The position numbers were made by a program, and so were the translations under genes. Below, piece after piece: positions 5,140-5,731 of a DNA stretch of 5,731 nt. Origin of the DNA: Nitrospirota bacterium (GTDB lineage Bacteria; Nitrospirota; Nitrospiria; Nitrospirales; UBA8639). Location: the NCBI GenBank assembly GCA_029881175.1, contig JAOUNC010000201.1, positions 1 through 5,731 of the forward strand, in the 5' to 3' direction. Within the stretch, counting starts at the first letter, position 1. Every line of letters begins with the position of its first letter. The notes under the pieces are model-generated. The model was not told the origin of the DNA. It saw only the letters and a list, made by a program, of their open reading frames with translations, and made no database searches.

Positions 5140-5731
5140 ATGAATCGAGAGCGAGTTGGCGATCAGTTAGTCGAGGCGAAGGTGGTGTCGTCAGACGATT
5201 TGGCCCAAGCTCTGACGATTCAACGGGCCGAAGGCGGGCGGCTCGGGAGTATTTTAGTACGCATGGGCGTCCTGTCAGAATCCACATTATTGGAATTCTT
5301 AAGCCAGCAGTATGGGGTTCCCACTATAGACCTTTCCACCTGTGCTCTTGATCATGCCCTCTTGGCCATTCTGCCTCTGTCTCTTGTTCAACAACATTTG
5401 GTTGTGCCCGTCCAGAAGACTGCTTCCCGTTTAACATTGGCGATGGCTGACCCGACGAATGCCTCGTTGTTAGATGAGCTTCGATTTCGGACGGGTCTCC
5501 CTATTACGCCCATGGTGGCGACCGAGTCGGATATTTGCACCACAATTCGTCAGGCTTATGACCGGCCCCAGAATGGCTCATCCTCAAATGGGACTATCTC
5601 GGCAGGATTTGGAAAAATCAATTCCGAGGCTAGTCAGGGAGGCCGCCAGCCCGCAATTGCTCCACCCAAGTTTGACAGGGGCCAAGATCCGAAGCCTGGC
5701 CTTGATGCTCATTCGGCCTCGGTTGCGAAAC
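5140..5731 (+). CDS. PilB/GspE-type secretion or pilus assembly ATPase, N-terminal domain; 3' end cut by the window
   Basis: ATG 5140 follows the pgsA TAA by 2 nt and has AAGGGG (5125-5130) 9 nt upstream, inside the end of pgsA, so translation may be coupled. The 197 visible codons run off the window. Residues 1-140 match the GspE/PilB N-terminal domain (MshEN/T2SSE_N): GDQLVEAKVVSSDDLAQAL (7-25), GGRLGSILVRMGVLSE (32-47), then a second half LPLSLVQQHLVVPVQ (78-92), LTLAMADPTNASLLDELRFRTG (98-119) and I(T)PMVATESDI...IRQAY (122-140). From 141 a Ser/Gly/Gln/Pro-rich linker begins and has not ended by residue 197. Family members are cytoplasmic hexameric ATPases that power type IV pilus extension or type II secretion; the MshEN type of N-domain can bind c-di-GMP. 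Walker motifs are outside the window, so PilB versus GspE, or a stand-alone N-domain protein, cannot be settled. Confidence 0.82.
   Translation, partial: MNRERVGDQLVEAKVVSSDDLAQALTIQRAEGGRLGSILVRMGVLSESTLLEFLSQQYGVPTIDLSTCALDHALLAILPLSLVQQHLVVPVQKTASRLTLAMADPTNASLLDELRFRTGLPITPMVATESDICTTIRQAYDRPQNGSSSNGTISAGFGKINSEASQGGRQPAIAPPKFDRGQDPKPGLDAHSASVAK

Overview
The window reads as ordinary bacterial chromosome: nine protein-coding genes, two of them cut by the window edges, and two gene-poor gaps of 350-400 bases. No rRNA, tRNA, CRISPR array or insertion sequence is visible. The mix of a YlmE/YlmG/DivIVA group, a CDP-alcohol phosphatidyltransferase and a PilB/GspE-type N-terminal domain indicates a diderm-type bacterium that uses DivIVA. 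My best guess is a Nitrospirota (Nitrospira-like) genome, from the general look of the proteins; this is inference only and no marker here proves it.

Left block (1-2722, + strand): the end of a YggS/YlmE PLP-binding protein, a YggT/YlmG membrane protein, a DivIVA-domain protein and a beta-lactamase-fold serine hydrolase. Gaps are 51, 23 and 24 nt, which suggests one transcription unit. The first three are a reduced form of the ylm/division cluster that sits beside ftsZ in Gram-positives and cyanobacteria; sepF and ylmH are missing here. The hydrolase has all three active-site motifs and is a plausible cell-wall or ester hydrolase.

Middle (2723-3850): a 408-nt gap with three inverted repeats (2818-2839, 2885-2905, 2988-3015), followed by two small orphan genes on the + strand. 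One encodes 93 aa, with its start decided by a Shine-Dalgarno site at 3122-3126. The other encodes a 92-aa, very basic, probably disordered protein.

Right block (3851-5731): a small minus-strand orphan gene (107 aa) with a good sigma70-like promoter (TTGCAG-N17-TATAAT) about 90 nt upstream of its start. A 372-nt divergent intergenic stretch follows, containing dyads and a stop-free but unconvincing frame. Then comes pgsA (phosphatidylglycerophosphate synthase), with a textbook CDP-alcohol phosphotransferase motif. Two nucleotides after its stop codon starts a PilB/GspE-type ATPase gene that leaves the window after its N-terminal domain. Nothing here amounts to a clear new system. The most open items are the structured intergenic stretch 4175-4546, the dyad at 2988-3015 and the three orphan small genes.
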